Source: Streptomyces sp. NBC_01216
GTDB lineage: Bacteria > Actinomycetota > Actinomycetes > Streptomycetales > Streptomycetaceae
Reading direction: 5' to 3'
Assembly (NCBI RefSeq): GCF_035994945.1
Contig: NZ_CP108677.1
Span: 6,386,001-6,450,000, forward strand
DNA: 64,000 nucleotides
Shown: positions 1-8,772 of the stretch, one piece after another
How the letters are laid out: every line of letters begins with the position of its first letter
Numbering within the stretch: the first letter of the stretch is position 1
Made by a program: the position numbers and the translations under genes
The notes under the pieces: generated by a model
Databases searched by the model: none
Seen by the model: the letters and a program-made list of their open reading frames with translations, nothing else
Told to the model about the DNA's origin: nothing

Positions 1-1235
1 ACGCTCTCGCAGCCCGCCTCGACGGCCATCGCGACCAGCCGTCCGAGGAGTTCGGAGCCGATGCCCCGGCGTTGCCAGTCGTCCTCGACCATCAGGGCGA
101 CCTCCGTCTCGTCGCCGTCCCAGAGCAGATGACCGAGGGCGACGAGACGGCCGGATGCCGTCTGAACGGCGAGCGTGCGTCCGTAGCGTGGGCTGAGCAG
201 GTGGTCGAGGTAGCGGTCCGCGTCACCGACCGGGCCGTGGTACCGCAGGCCCAGGGTGCGCGCGGAGCAGCGGTCGTGCATGGCGCGCGCGGGCACCAGA
301 TCGCGCTGGTCGGCGCGGCGGACGGTGATCTCGTTGCCCTCGGGCAGGGTGAGCACGTCCTGGCTGCGCGGGACGCGGGGTCCCAGCCGGGCGTCGAGTT
401 CGACGAGCGCCCGGGCGCGGGCGAACTCCGTGGGAGTGAACGGCAGGTACGGCCGCTCGATGGTGATCGCCCCGCCGTTCGGGTCGCGCAGGCGCATCAC
501 GGTGTCCTCGAGGACGCCCTCGATCGGGGCGGTCTCCCCGGTGGGCCGCCCGGTCAGGGAGACGTCGGGCAGCGAGTGGATCGTGCAGCGGCCCAGCAGC
601 TGCCGCAGCGCGAGGGGGAGTTCGGCCGCGTCCAGGGCGGTGCGGGTGGCGAGGCCGAGCAGCCGGGTCGGCGTGTCGACCAGATCGTGGGCGTCGGCCC
701 GCTCGATCCAGGTGCCGGTGCCCCCGGCCGCAGCGATCTCGCGGGTGAGGTCGCCGGCCTGCAGCGGCGCTGGCGCCCGCAGCAGGAACTCGTCGACCGT
801 GCCCACCGCGAGCGGATGGGTCTGCAGGGTCAGGATGTCCACGCCCTGGCGGGCCATCGTCGTGCACAGGGCGGCGAGGCTCCCCGGGGTGTCGCGGACG
901 GTGGTACGCATCCGCCAGAGCGCCGTCTCGACGGGCACGGAGGGCTCATCCGCCGCTGTCGAGGAGGCGGACGGCGGCGGGGCCGACCCGCCGCCGGGAT
1001 CACCGGCCGGCGGCGCGTGACTGTGGCGCCGTGCCCACCAGGTGTGGAAGGCCGCGGTCGCGATCAGGGCGATCGCCGAGAACACCAGCATGTAGGGTCC
1101 CTCGGCACCCCGAACCACCGTCTTGGCGATCGTGTCGGCCACCACGACGGCGGTGAACAGAGCGGCGAGCTCGATCAGATCGTGCCGCCAGTGGTGGGGG
1201 CGGCGGGAGGACTTCGCGGATGTCACCTTAGTCAT
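1..1235 (-). CDS. ACT-domain GNAT-family N-acetyltransferase (partial)
   Basis: The gene reads leftward from an ATG at 1235 and runs off the left edge, so its C-terminus is missing. The N-terminal ~70 residues contain hydrophobic stretches (LIELAALFTAVVVADTIAK and LVFSAIALIATAAFHTWW) that look like one or two membrane segments. A Pro/Ser-rich linker follows, then an ACT-like section (WRMRTTVRDTPGSLAALC). The last ~130 visible residues are a GNAT acetyltransferase domain, with the acetyl-CoA loop at QRRGIGSELLG. Family knowledge predicts acetyl transfer to an unknown amine, possibly controlled by a small ligand bound to the ACT region. The substrate cannot be told. No other start competes strongly. 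Confidence 0.8.
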   Translation of the reverse strand, partial: MTKVTSAKSSRRPHHWRHDLIELAALFTAVVVADTIAKTVVRGAEGPYMLVFSAIALIATAAFHTWWARRHSHAPPAGDPGGGSAPPPSASSTAADEPSVPVETALWRMRTTVRDTPGSLAALCTTMARQGVDILTLQTHPLAVGTVDEFLLRAPAPLQAGDLTREIAAAGGTGTWIERADAHDLVDTPTRLLGLATRTALDAAELPLALRQLLGRCTIHSLPDVSLTGRPTGETAPIEGVLEDTVMRLRDPNGGAITIERPYLPFTPTEFARARALVELDARLGPRVPRSQDVLTLPEGNEITVRRADQRDLVPARAMHDRCSARTLGLRYHGPVGDADRYLDHLLSPRYGRTLAVQTASGRLVALGHLLWDGDETEVALMVEDDWQRRGIGSELLGRLVAMAVEAGCES

Positions 1236-1575
1236 GACGTCACTGTGACCCAATGGTGTTGCGTGATCACGAACGCTTTGTGACTGACGGGTTAAGCGCC
1301 GATCTATGGGCGTAGTGACCGTTTTCGACCGTTTGAACGGTGAGCCGCCGGTCCCGCCGTCGAGTGCGGAGCGCAGCCGCCGGACCACGCTCCCGAGCCG
1401 GCCGCGCACCTCCGCCCGCGGTGCCCTGAGCGGGTGACCGCGGCGCTGCGGCGTTCGCGTCCAGTGGCTTGAGCAGCCCGGCCGCGTCGTCGGCCGGCCA
1501 CCGCGTCCGTCAGCCGCCCGACCGCGGTGGGCCCGGTACCGTGCCCGCGATCGTGTCCCGCGCCGGTCGCCGCCG
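1236..1575. other. Gene-free stretch, no clear feature
   Basis: About 340 bp between two leftward genes. Open frames here are GC-driven and look like no protein I recognise. I see no strong terminator or repeat. It must hold the promoter of the ACT-GNAT gene. Confidence 0.4.
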
Positions 1576-2937
1576 TCACGCGCCGCCCGTGGACGGCTCT
1601 CCGCGCCGGACCATTCGCACCGCGAGGGCGTGCTTGCACGGACCGCGGCGCCCCCGGTGATCGGCCCACCACTGGCAGGTGCAGCTCAGTACTCCGCCGG
1701 ACTCCCGCACGCGGTAACGCCGTTCGCCCGAGGCGACCGTGGCCAGGGCGCCGTCGAGCAGGACCGCGCCCTCGGCGGCCAGGGCGCGGGCGGCGACCAG
1801 CCGAGGGTTGTGGCGTTCGGCCCGGTCCGCGTCGTAGGGCAGCTCGCGGTGGAAGTAGGCGGCGTCGGCCAGGTCGTAGCCCACCCGGCCCGCCGTACCC
1901 AGCCGGGTCAGCGCGGCGCGCACCCGGGCGACCGGAAGCCCCGACCTCGCGGCCAGCTCGGCGGGGTCGACGCGCGGTTCCCAGGACAGCAGCACCGACA
2001 CCAGTTCCGCGTCCCCCGCCGCCTCCTCCGTCGCCAGTGCCTCCAGGACACCGCCCTCGCCGGAGAATCCGCGCGAGGCGTCGGGGGAGAGGGTGAGCGT
2101 GAGCCGCATGCCCGGCAGCACCAGCTCCCAGGCGCTCGCGGTGGCGGCCCCGTCCGTCGCCGGCCCGTAGACCCGCAGCGCGGTCGCGTATCGCAGGACC
2201 CGCTCCAGCGCCGCCAGCCGGTCCGGTCCGGGGAGGCACACGGCGCCGGCCGCCGACCGTGTCGTCGGACGCAGCGTCCGCCCCGCCGGTACCACCCACA
2301 ACGGGCCCAGCCCACGCCCCCGCGGCAGCGAGCGCAGGAAGCGGATCGCCTCCGGGCCCGCCAGCTCGGCCCGCAGGTCGAATCCGGCGGAGGCCACCTG
2401 CGCCTCGGCGAAGCCCCGCAGCCACCGCTCGGGCAGAGCCGCCTTCCTCTCGACGACCCGGCCCGCGAGCGTCGTCACGGCCACTTCCTCAGGCCCGACC
2501 CGCAGGTGCAGCGGATCGTCGCCCGTCATCCGGGACAGCGCTTCGCGCAGCGGGTTGTTCACGTCGACGTTCGTGGTGCCGTGCCCTGTCCCGGCACCGT
2601 CGAGCCCCTCGCTCAGCACGTCGAGGCGGGCGTACACCCCGCCGCAGCCCGAGAACGACTCGAACCGCAGCCGGTCGCCGTTGCCCGTCACCACCGGGTC
2701 CAGCGATCCCGGCCGAATCCGCTGGTGGTAGCGCGCCGCCGCCACGTCCGCGACCGCGAGCAGACCGCGCGCGGCCACCTGCGGGGACGTCAGGAAGCCG
2801 GAGAAGAAACGGGGATGGGCCTCGGCCCCGGTGGGGGTGAGGCCGCCGGAGGTCTCCAGCCCGAGCAGCCGGCCCGCCCCCGAGGGTTCCAGGACGGACG
2901 GGCGGACGTAGGCGAGCGCCTGTACGGATCGCGTCAT
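1576..2937 (-). CDS. SWIM zinc-finger domain protein
   Basis: A 453-residue protein. The C-terminus carries a SWIM zinc-binding motif, CTC followed about 12 residues later by CKH. The rest is typical of the streptomycete SWIM protein that begins MTRSVQALAYVRPS. SWIM domains bind DNA or protein, but this subfamily has no assigned reaction. I chose the ATG at 2937 because the recognised N-terminal sequence starts there. An in-frame ATG pair about 11 codons upstream is possible. No obvious Shine-Dalgarno precedes the chosen start. The gene stands alone, divergent from the serine hydrolase to its right. Confidence 0.75.
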   Translation of the reverse strand: MTRSVQALAYVRPSVLEPSGAGRLLGLETSGGLTPTGAEAHPRFFSGFLTSPQVAARGLLAVADVAAARYHQRIRPGSLDPVVTGNGDRLRFESFSGCGGVYARLDVLSEGLDGAGTGHGTTNVDVNNPLREALSRMTGDDPLHLRVGPEEVAVTTLAGRVVERKAALPERWLRGFAEAQVASAGFDLRAELAGPEAIRFLRSLPRGRGLGPLWVVPAGRTLRPTTRSAAGAVCLPGPDRLAALERVLRYATALRVYGPATDGAATASAWELVLPGMRLTLTLSPDASRGFSGEGGVLEALATEEAAGDAELVSVLLSWEPRVDPAELAARSGLPVARVRAALTRLGTAGRVGYDLADAAYFHRELPYDADRAERHNPRLVAARALAAEGAVLLDGALATVASGERRYRVRESGGVLSCTCQWWADHRGRRGPCKHALAVRMVRRGEPSTGGA

Positions 2938-3291
2938 GGTCAGGACCGTAGGACCCCGCACTGACATCATCTGCGTACCGCCTCGCGCGGCGCTTCCCGG
3001 AGCGCCCGGCCCCGTCTCGCCCGGCCGGAGCCGCGACCGCGGGCGACAGTAGCTCCCAGGCGGGCTGCCCGGCCGGGACCGACACCCGCCCGGCGTCTTC
3101 CGGTGTGGTCGCGGCCCGCATGCGGGAGGCGCCCCCTCCGTCGTGGTGTCCCGGGGTCCCCCTGACCGCCTCACGCGGGCCAAGATACGTCGGTCCCACG
3201 ACCCGGCGCCGGGGCCGCGCACGCCGGTCCCGCCCTCTTCGCGATCCCGGCAGCGCGCGACAAACATCCGCGCAGGCCGTTGAATGGACGA
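2938..3291. other. Divergent intergenic region
   Basis: About 350 bp separate two divergent genes and must carry both promoters. It is very GC-rich. I recognise no operator, RNA gene or small gene in it. Confidence 0.35.
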
Positions 3292-4845
3292 GTGAGCACC
3301 GTCCGACTGCTTGCCGCGGCCGGGTTGGCGGCGCTGCTGGGCGCCGCGGCCCCCGGACCATCGCCGCCCCCGCCCCAGCCACCGGCCCAGCTCGACGACG
3401 CGGACGTGGCCCGCGCCGTCGACCGACTCGACGGGGTCGTCGAGGCAGCCATGAAGCGCACCGGGGTCCCGGGTGTGGCCGTCGCAGTCGTCCACGACGG
3501 CAAGGTCGTCCATCTCCAGGGATACGGCGTCCGTAAGGCCGGCGAGAAGGCCGTCGTAGACGCCGACACCGTCTTCCAGCTCGCCTCCGTCTCGAAACCG
3601 ATCGCCTCCACCGTGGTCTCCGGAGCCGTGGGCACCGAGGGCTGGACCGCACCCGTCTCCCCGAACCTGCCCGATTTCCGGCTGAAGGACCCGTGGGTCA
3701 CCACCCACGTGACGGCCGCCGATCTCTTCGCGCACCACAGCGGTCTTCCCGACCACGCCGGTGACCTCCTGGAAGACCTCGGCTACGACCGCGCGTACAT
3801 CCTGTCCCACCTGCGCTACGAGCCACTCGCCCCGTTCCGCGCGAGCTACGCCTACACCAACTTCGGTCTGACGGCCGCGGCCCAGGCCGTCGCCGACGAA
3901 CAGGGCGTTTCCTGGGAGAAGCTCGCCGCCGACACCCTCTACGAGCCGGCCGGGATGAACTCCACCAGCTCGCGCTTCGAGGACTTCGAGAAGGCCGCCG
4001 ACCGCGCCTATGGCCATGTGAAGGCCGACGGTGCCTGGAAGCCCCGCTACGTCCGGGACCCGGACGCGCAGTCGCCCGCCGGAGGCGTCAGCTCCACCGC
4101 CCGTGACATGGCCACCTGGCTGCGCCTGCAGCTCGCGAACGGCAAGCTGGACGGCCGCCAGATCATCGACGCGGACGCTCTGGAACGCACCCACTGGCCC
4201 GAATCGGTCGCCGCCCCGCCGCGCGCACCCGCCGGCCGGACCGGCTTCTACGGCCTGGGCTGGAACGTGAGTTACGACGACGAGGGCCGGCTCAGGCTCT
4301 CGCACACCGGAGCGTTCGCCCAGGGCGCGCACACCAACGTGACGATGCTGCCCGGCGAGCAACTCGGCATCGTGGTCCTCACCAACGCCGCACCGGTCGG
4401 CGTCGCCGACGCCGTCGCCCTCGACTTCTTCGACATCGCGCAGACCGGTGAGGTCAGCCGCGACTGGATCCCCCTCGTCGACGCCGTGTACCGGCAACAG
4501 GCCGACGAGGCGCGCTCGGAGACCGACTACGCCCAACCCCCGTCCGCTGCCTCGCCGGCGCGGGCCGCCGACACCTACACCGGTGTCTACGACAACGCCT
4601 ACTACGGGAGGGCGGAGGTCGTCGTCGGCGCGGACGGTGTTCTGACGCTCCGTCTGGGCCCGGAGCCGCGGTCGTTCCCGCTGACGCACTACGACGGCGA
4701 CACGTTCAGCTTCGAGACCACGGGAGAGAACGCCGTCGGCCGCACCGGGGTCACCTTCACCCCGGACGGGAAGTCCTTCACCGTCGAGTACCTGGACACC
4801 CGGGGACTCGGCACCTTCACCCGCGTCGCAGGGGCGGGCGACTGA
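3292..4845 (+). CDS. Secreted beta-lactamase-family serine hydrolase
   Basis: A ~517-residue class C beta-lactamase / penicillin-binding-protein fold (Pfam Beta-lactamase). The sequence shows SVSK (the SxxK catalytic serine and lysine), YTN (the YxN tyrosine) and a later HTG (the KTG-like triad). The first ~25 residues are hydrophobic with an Ala-rich end, followed by a Pro-rich linker, so it is probably secreted. The C-terminal ~100 residues form a lipocalin-like beta domain common in this family. The start is uncertain: GTG at 3292 or TTG at 3280, neither with a strong ribosome site. The natural substrate (peptide, ester or cell-wall fragment) is unknown. The stop codon is part of a palindromic repeat. 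Confidence 0.85.
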   Translation: MSTVRLLAAAGLAALLGAAAPGPSPPPPQPPAQLDDADVARAVDRLDGVVEAAMKRTGVPGVAVAVVHDGKVVHLQGYGVRKAGEKAVVDADTVFQLASVSKPIASTVVSGAVGTEGWTAPVSPNLPDFRLKDPWVTTHVTAADLFAHHSGLPDHAGDLLEDLGYDRAYILSHLRYEPLAPFRASYAYTNFGLTAAAQAVADEQGVSWEKLAADTLYEPAGMNSTSSRFEDFEKAADRAYGHVKADGAWKPRYVRDPDAQSPAGGVSSTARDMATWLRLQLANGKLDGRQIIDADALERTHWPESVAAPPRAPAGRTGFYGLGWNVSYDDEGRLRLSHTGAFAQGAHTNVTMLPGEQLGIVVLTNAAPVGVADAVALDFFDIAQTGEVSRDWIPLVDAVYRQQADEARSETDYAQPPSAASPARAADTYTGVYDNAYYGRAEVVVGADGVLTLRLGPEPRSFPLTHYDGDTFSFETTGENAVGRTGVTFTPDGKSFTVEYLDTRGLGTFTRVAGAGD

Positions 4846-4881
4846 GAGCCTGTCGGGTGGCCTTCGGCCGACAGGCTCTGA
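4843..4881 (+). repeat. Stop-codon-abutting palindromic repeat, copy 1
   Basis: Perfect 12-bp arms AGAGCCTGTCGG (4845-4856) and CCGACAGGCTCT (4868-4879) around an 11-nt loop. It begins within the TGA stop of the serine hydrolase and is identical over 35 bp to the copy at 47,072-47,106. It could act as a transcription terminator, although no T-run follows. Confidence 0.85.
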
Positions 4882-4925
4882 GCCGAGAGGCGGGCGCCGG
4901 CCCGTCCGTCGTCCGGGCGCGGAGC

Positions 4926-5135
4926 ACGGTCTGCCAGGCGGCCGTGGTGACGGTGAACGGCTTCGTCGCCTTCTACCGGGGCGTCCAGCGCGTCGGCGTC
5001 GAACGGGCCACTCACCTCACCGGCATGATCCCGGTCGCCGCGGCGTCGACCGCTCCCTTCGTCGGCAACCGGGGCTTCGGTCTTTCGCAAGCCGCCGGCA
5101 GCGTGCTCGTGGCGGCCGGAGCGGCACGGGGACGG
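4926..5135 (+). pseudogene. Remnant of an EamA/DMT-family transporter
   Basis: The frame reads about 70 residues that resemble the C-terminal half of a drug/metabolite transporter: GFVAFYRGVQRVGVERA, then IPVAAASTAPFVG, then AAGSVLVAAGAA. There is no N-terminal half and no sensible start, because the frame runs back into the palindromic repeat at 4843-4881. I read it as a decayed fragment. The resemblance is by eye only. Confidence 0.4.
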
Positions 5136-5158
5136 GGCTGTTCGCGCGTGCGCGCCGA

Positions 5159-5989
5159 TCAGCCGCTGCAGTCCAGGATCACCCGCGCGACCAGGGCCGG
5201 GTCGTCGTTCATGGGGACGTGACCACAGCCCGGCAGCCGGACGAGACGCGCGCCGGGCACCGTGTGCTTGGCCCGGACACCCTGCCGGGGCAGTAGCAGC
5301 CGGTCGCGGCTGCCCCACGCGACGGTGACGGGCACGGCCGGGACGTCGTCGGCGAACCGCACGGTACGGCCCGCCTCCAGGGTCTGCCGAAAACCGGTGG
5401 CCTCGCGCAGGGCGAGCGTCTCGGCCACCACCGCCCGCGGTGAACGGCGCCCGGGGCGGGCGTAGATCGTGCTGGTCAGGGCGGTACGTCCGACGGTGCT
5501 GCGGGAGAGCCGCTCGATCAGCGACACCGGCATCGAGAGGGCGGCGGCGCGCATCGCCCGCAGTGTCCCGAACGCGTAGCGCCGCTCGCCCTCCGACCAG
5601 AACCCGGCCGGGGACAGCGCCGTCACCGAGCGTGCGAGCTTCTCCCGGCCGAGCTCCAGAGCGAGCAGCCCGCCCAGCGAGTTTCCGGCCACGTGCGGCC
5701 GCTCGATGCCGATCGCCTCGCAGAACGCCCCGAGGACGGGCACCACCGAGGCCAGGTCGTAGGCGTGGCCGTCCGGGAGCGCCGGTGACGCCCCGAATCC
5801 GGGCAGGTCGACGGCGACGACGTCACGTTCGGCGGCGAGGATGTCGAGCACCGGTTCCCACGCCTGCCAGTGGTGGCCGATGCCGTGGAGCAGCAGCAGA
5901 GGTGCTCCCGCGCCCCGGCGCTCGTAGGCCACGGAGGCCGTGCGCGCTCCCCCGGGGGAAGCGATCGGGAATGAGATCTGTGCGGACAT
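5159..5989 (-). CDS. Alpha/beta-fold hydrolase
   Basis: A 276-residue cytoplasmic alpha/beta hydrolase. It shows the oxyanion HG motif (LLLHGIGHH), the nucleophile elbow GNSLGG with the catalytic serine, an acidic residue in WGSRDRLLLP and the histidine in GCGHVP. The family includes esterases, lipases and C-C hydrolases, and the substrate is not predictable. The ATG at 5989 has GGAG eight nucleotides upstream (GGAGCAGTCGC). A longer frame reaches 6013 without a better ribosome site. A TACCG/CGGTA inverted repeat 40-51 bp upstream suggests control by a TetR-type repressor. Confidence 0.85.
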   Translation of the reverse strand: MSAQISFPIASPGGARTASVAYERRGAGAPLLLLHGIGHHWQAWEPVLDILAAERDVVAVDLPGFGASPALPDGHAYDLASVVPVLGAFCEAIGIERPHVAGNSLGGLLALELGREKLARSVTALSPAGFWSEGERRYAFGTLRAMRAAALSMPVSLIERLSRSTVGRTALTSTIYARPGRRSPRAVVAETLALREATGFRQTLEAGRTVRFADDVPAVPVTVAWGSRDRLLLPRQGVRAKHTVPGARLVRLPGCGHVPMNDDPALVARVILDCSG

Positions 5990-6028
5990 GCGACTGCTCC
6001 CTGTCTTAGACACCCTGTCAGCAAGAAT

Positions 6029-6040
6029 TACCGCTCGGTA
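6029..6040. promoter_or_regulatory. Candidate TetR-type operator TACCG-CT-CGGTA
   Basis: Perfect 5-2-5 inverted repeat just upstream of the alpha/beta hydrolase start. The same TACCGnnCGGTA core occurs at 13,242-13,257. Many actinobacterial TetR repressors bind such sites, but no tetR gene lies next to this copy. Confidence 0.4.
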
Positions 6041-6234
6041 GCCACGAGTTCAAGAGGTCCGACGGAAACGGGCGTGCGCGTGGCCGGGGGGCACCTGGAC
6101 AGGCCCGGACCGGTCGGCTGGGATGGGGCGGTGGCCATCGACGCGCTGACCTACGCCTTCGAGGGGCGCCGCCCCGTGCTCGCCGGCGACGCCTCCCGTG
6201 CGTCCCCGGTCGGTTCGGCGCGGCGCGGTTCGGC

Positions 6235-6287
6235 TGGGAGCCTGTCGGGTGGCCTCTGACCGGGCGGAGGTCAGCCGGCAGGCTCCG
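6235..6287 (+). repeat. Palindromic repeat, copy 2 (longer inner stem)
   Basis: Outer arms GGAGCCTGTCGG (6237-6248) and CCGGCAGGCTCC (6275-6286). Inside, CTGACC and GGTCAG form a second stem. It is a diverged member of the family at 4843 and the only clear copy not beside a stop codon I can recognise. Confidence 0.7.
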
Positions 6288-6463
6288 GGGCGTGCCCCAG
6301 TCGGCGCCGCCGCCCACCTCGCCCCGGCCCTGCCGTCGCGCCGTCCAGCGCCGCCTCCGGTCTCCGGGTCCGGGGCGATTCGCCACACATGCCGCACGGG
6401 GGTGCGAACGTCCCGTGAACGATCCGCGCCGGATGACCGGATTCGCGGACTTCCCCCGCAGGA

Positions 6464-6477
6464 TTGGTCTTGACCAA
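6464..6477. promoter_or_regulatory. DasR-like (dre-type) palindrome upstream of a GntR gene
   Basis: TTGGTCTTGACCAA is a perfect 6-2-6 inverted repeat about 100 bp before the GTG start of the GntR gene. It is close to the DasR-responsive element consensus (TGGTCTAGACCA core), suggesting control by DasR or self-control by this HutC-type regulator. Confidence 0.5.
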
Positions 6478-6577
6478 GTAGGTGCGCCGCCTTATGGTCG
6501 CAGAGTTAGTGCAGGAACCTTTAATAAACAAGGGCGCGGAAAAACTGCCGGGGACACGGCGATTGCGGAGGATCAGG

Positions 6578-7318
6578 GTGGGGACCACGCAGCTGGAAAC
6601 AGTGCCGGAGCCTAAGTACTGGCACCTCAAGACCGTGATCAGCGAGGCTCTCGACTCCGACTTCGCGGTCGGTGAGATCCTGCCCAACGAGAGGGACCTC
6701 GCAGCGCGCTTCGGTGTCGCCCGTGCCACCCTCCGGCAAGCCCTGGAACAGCTCGAGCTCGAAGGCCGCCTCCAGCGCCGCCGCGGCGTCGGCACCACCG
6801 TCGCCCCGCCCCGGGTCGGCGTGGACGTCTCGACCGCACAGCACTCCTGGCCCGGTGCCGGCGAGGAGACCTGGCAGTCCCTCGACTCCGTCACCGACAA
6901 GCCCACCGCGGCCGTGGCGCGCCTGCTGGACACCGACCCCGGCGAGCCGGTGCACATCGTCCGCCGACTGCGCGTCACCGAAGGCCAGCCGGTCGCGGCC
7001 GAGCTTCTGTACGTGCCCGTCGGCTCGGTGCCCGGACTCCCGTCCGTCGACGTCTCCGAGGGGCCCGCCCGCGCGCGCGACGTACTGCGCGAACTCGAGT
7101 GTCTCGCCCTGGACGGCCAGGACCGCTCCGTGGAACTGGGCTCGGCCCGCGCCGACGACGCCAGGGAGCTGGACCGACTGCCCGGCGCCCCCGTGCTCGT
7201 CGTGACGACCCGCTACCTCTCCGCCGGCCGCACCGCGGCGGTCTCGGTCGCCACCTACCGCGCCGACACCTGCCGTCTCACCTTCGGTGACTCCGGCGAC
7301 CTGGTCATGGCCTCCTGA
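6578..7318 (+). CDS. GntR-family (HutC-type) transcriptional regulator
   Basis: A 246-residue regulator. Residues ~15-75 form a winged helix-turn-helix (PNERDLAARFGVARATLRQALEQL then a basic wing RRRGVGTT). The C-terminal half is a UTRA/HutC ligand-binding domain (KPTAAVARLLD, EPVHIVRRLR, ELLYVP), as in DasR and other sugar- or histidine-responsive repressors. The GTG at 6578 is preceded by GGAGG with a 6-nt spacer, so I prefer it to the in-frame upstream starts. The neighbouring ROK regulator and the dre-like palindrome at 6464 hint at amino-sugar control, which is inference. Confidence 0.88.
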   Translation: MGTTQLETVPEPKYWHLKTVISEALDSDFAVGEILPNERDLAARFGVARATLRQALEQLELEGRLQRRRGVGTTVAPPRVGVDVSTAQHSWPGAGEETWQSLDSVTDKPTAAVARLLDTDPGEPVHIVRRLRVTEGQPVAAELLYVPVGSVPGLPSVDVSEGPARARDVLRELECLALDGQDRSVELGSARADDARELDRLPGAPVLVVTTRYLSAGRTAAVSVATYRADTCRLTFGDSGDLVMAS

Positions 7319-7330
7319 CCCGACCCCCGG

Positions 7331-7377
7331 CCGACGGGCGTCCCCACGGCGCGCCCGCGCCGCACCACGCCCGTCGG
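7331..7377. terminator. Bidirectional hairpin between convergent genes
   Basis: Perfect 10-bp arms CCGACGGGCG (7331-7340) and CGCCCGTCGG (7368-7377), with a further GGCGC/GCGCC stem inside. It lies between the convergent GntR and ROK genes. Confidence 0.55.
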
Positions 7378-7470
7378 ACCCTGGCAGCGCGTACGGCTCC
7401 GCGACCTCGCCCCGCACCTGTCGCCGGGCCGCCGTGCCGCCCCCGCGGGTCACGTGTCACCCCGCCGACG

Positions 7471-8628
7471 TCAGCGACGGGCCGTGACCGTCCCCTCCAC
7501 CGCGAAGAGTTGCTCCTCCACGTGGTCCAGGGCCAGGCGCAGTGCGCCGGTGCCCACGGCGGCCTCGCCGAGCAGAGACAGGACCACGCGCGGCGGACGC
7601 AGGCAGAACCGCGCCAGCTCGTCCCGTAGCGGCGGGAGCACACCGTCCAGACCGGCCGCCCAGCCGCCGACCACGACCACCTCGGGATCGAGCGCCAGCA
7701 CCAGCGCCGCCACGTCGTGGACCAGCCGCTGCGTGAACCGCTGCACCGCGGCCTCCGCCTGCGGATCGCCCTGGCGGGCCAGGGCGAACACCTCGGCGAC
7801 GGCGTGTTCGTCCAGGGGATGCAGCGGCTCGTCGGTCGTCGACAGCAGATGCTCCGGGGTGACGCCCCGGCCCAGCAGGTGCAGCGCGCCTATCTCGCCG
7901 GCCGCGCCGCCGAACCCGCGGTGCAGCCGGCCGCCGATCAGCGAACCGGCGCCGGGGCTCAGTCCCGCCAACACGAAGACGATGTCGTCGGAGTCGGTCG
8001 CCGCGCCCTTCCAGTGCTCGGCGACCGCCGCCGCGTTGGCGTCGTTCTCCACCAGCACCGGGCAGCGGAACGACCGCCGGAGCCGCTCGCCGAGCGGCAG
8101 TCCGGTCCAGCCGGGCAGCGCGGTTCCGAGCCGGACGGTCCCGTCGGCCTCCACTATCCCGGGTGTGCCGACTCCGACCGCCCGCAGGCTGGAGCGCGGC
8201 ACACCGGCCCTGCGCAGGACGTCGGCGACCACCGTGCGGACCCGGTCGAGCCGGTCGTCCTCCGAGGCCGACTCGGAGACGTCCCGGGAACCGGCGCCGA
8301 TGATCCGCCCGTCCAGCCCGGAGAGCAGCGCGGCGACCCGGTGCGGCCCGATCTCGATGCCCAGCAGATGCCCCGCCTCGGCCCGGAACCGGAACCTTCG
8401 GGCCGGACGCCCCTGACGCCGTGCCTCGCCCTCCTCGGGCGCGACCTCGATGACCAGACCGCCTTCGATGAGCCCTTCGATCACGCCCTCGACGGTCGGA
8501 CGGGACAGGCCCGTGATCCGGGTCAGGTCCGTGAGGGTGAGCGCGTCGGCGCCCCGCAGGGCGTGAAGCACCACCGCGGAATTGATCCGCCGGAGCAGTG
8601 ACGGGTCCCCGCCGGTCAGCCTGCCCAC
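7471..8628 (-). CDS. ROK-family transcriptional regulator / sugar kinase-like protein
   Basis: A 385-residue protein. Residues ~10-70 form a winged helix-turn-helix (LTDLTRITGLSRPTVEGVIEGL). The rest is the ROK ATPase-like fold, with the ENDANAAA motif and GEIGALHLLG. The cysteine cluster (CGCxxxGC) that binds zinc in most ROK repressors and kinases is absent after GEIG. It is therefore probably a regulator without sugar-kinase activity, which is inference. The GTG at 8628 follows GGGAGG at good spacing. It converges on the GntR gene. Confidence 0.85.
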   Translation of the reverse strand: MGRLTGGDPSLLRRINSAVVLHALRGADALTLTDLTRITGLSRPTVEGVIEGLIEGGLVIEVAPEEGEARRQGRPARRFRFRAEAGHLLGIEIGPHRVAALLSGLDGRIIGAGSRDVSESASEDDRLDRVRTVVADVLRRAGVPRSSLRAVGVGTPGIVEADGTVRLGTALPGWTGLPLGERLRRSFRCPVLVENDANAAAVAEHWKGAATDSDDIVFVLAGLSPGAGSLIGGRLHRGFGGAAGEIGALHLLGRGVTPEHLLSTTDEPLHPLDEHAVAEVFALARQGDPQAEAAVQRFTQRLVHDVAALVLALDPEVVVVGGWAAGLDGVLPPLRDELARFCLRPPRVVLSLLGEAAVGTGALRLALDHVEEQLFAVEGTVTARR

Positions 8629-8772
8629 CGTGTGTCCTCCCAGCTCGCGCGCCTGTCCAGCCGGATGTTACTCAATGGAACGGGGGGCGGCGAGCGCCGC
8701 CCGCGCCCCACGCGTCCGGAGACCGCCCCTGACGGGTTACCAGCTGTCGGTGCGCGCCGGTTTACTGGACCC

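Larger units (their letters stand above)
5990..6577. other. Long divergent intergenic region with operators and a repeat
   Basis: It separates the alpha/beta hydrolase and the GntR gene. It holds a TetR-like inverted repeat (6029-6040), a copy of the host palindromic repeat (6235-6287) and a DasR-like palindrome (6464-6477), listed separately. No convincing gene is visible. Confidence 0.5.

Noticed and set aside
72..1283. 403-codon rightward open frame
   Set aside because: It is the antisense shadow of the leftward ACT-GNAT gene, which has recognisable domains. The rightward product is low-complexity Gly/Arg.
1576..4689. Very long leftward frame joining the SWIM gene to sequence opposite the serine hydrolase
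   Set aside because: Only the part from 2937 downward matches the SWIM family. The upstream part is antisense to the serine hydrolase.
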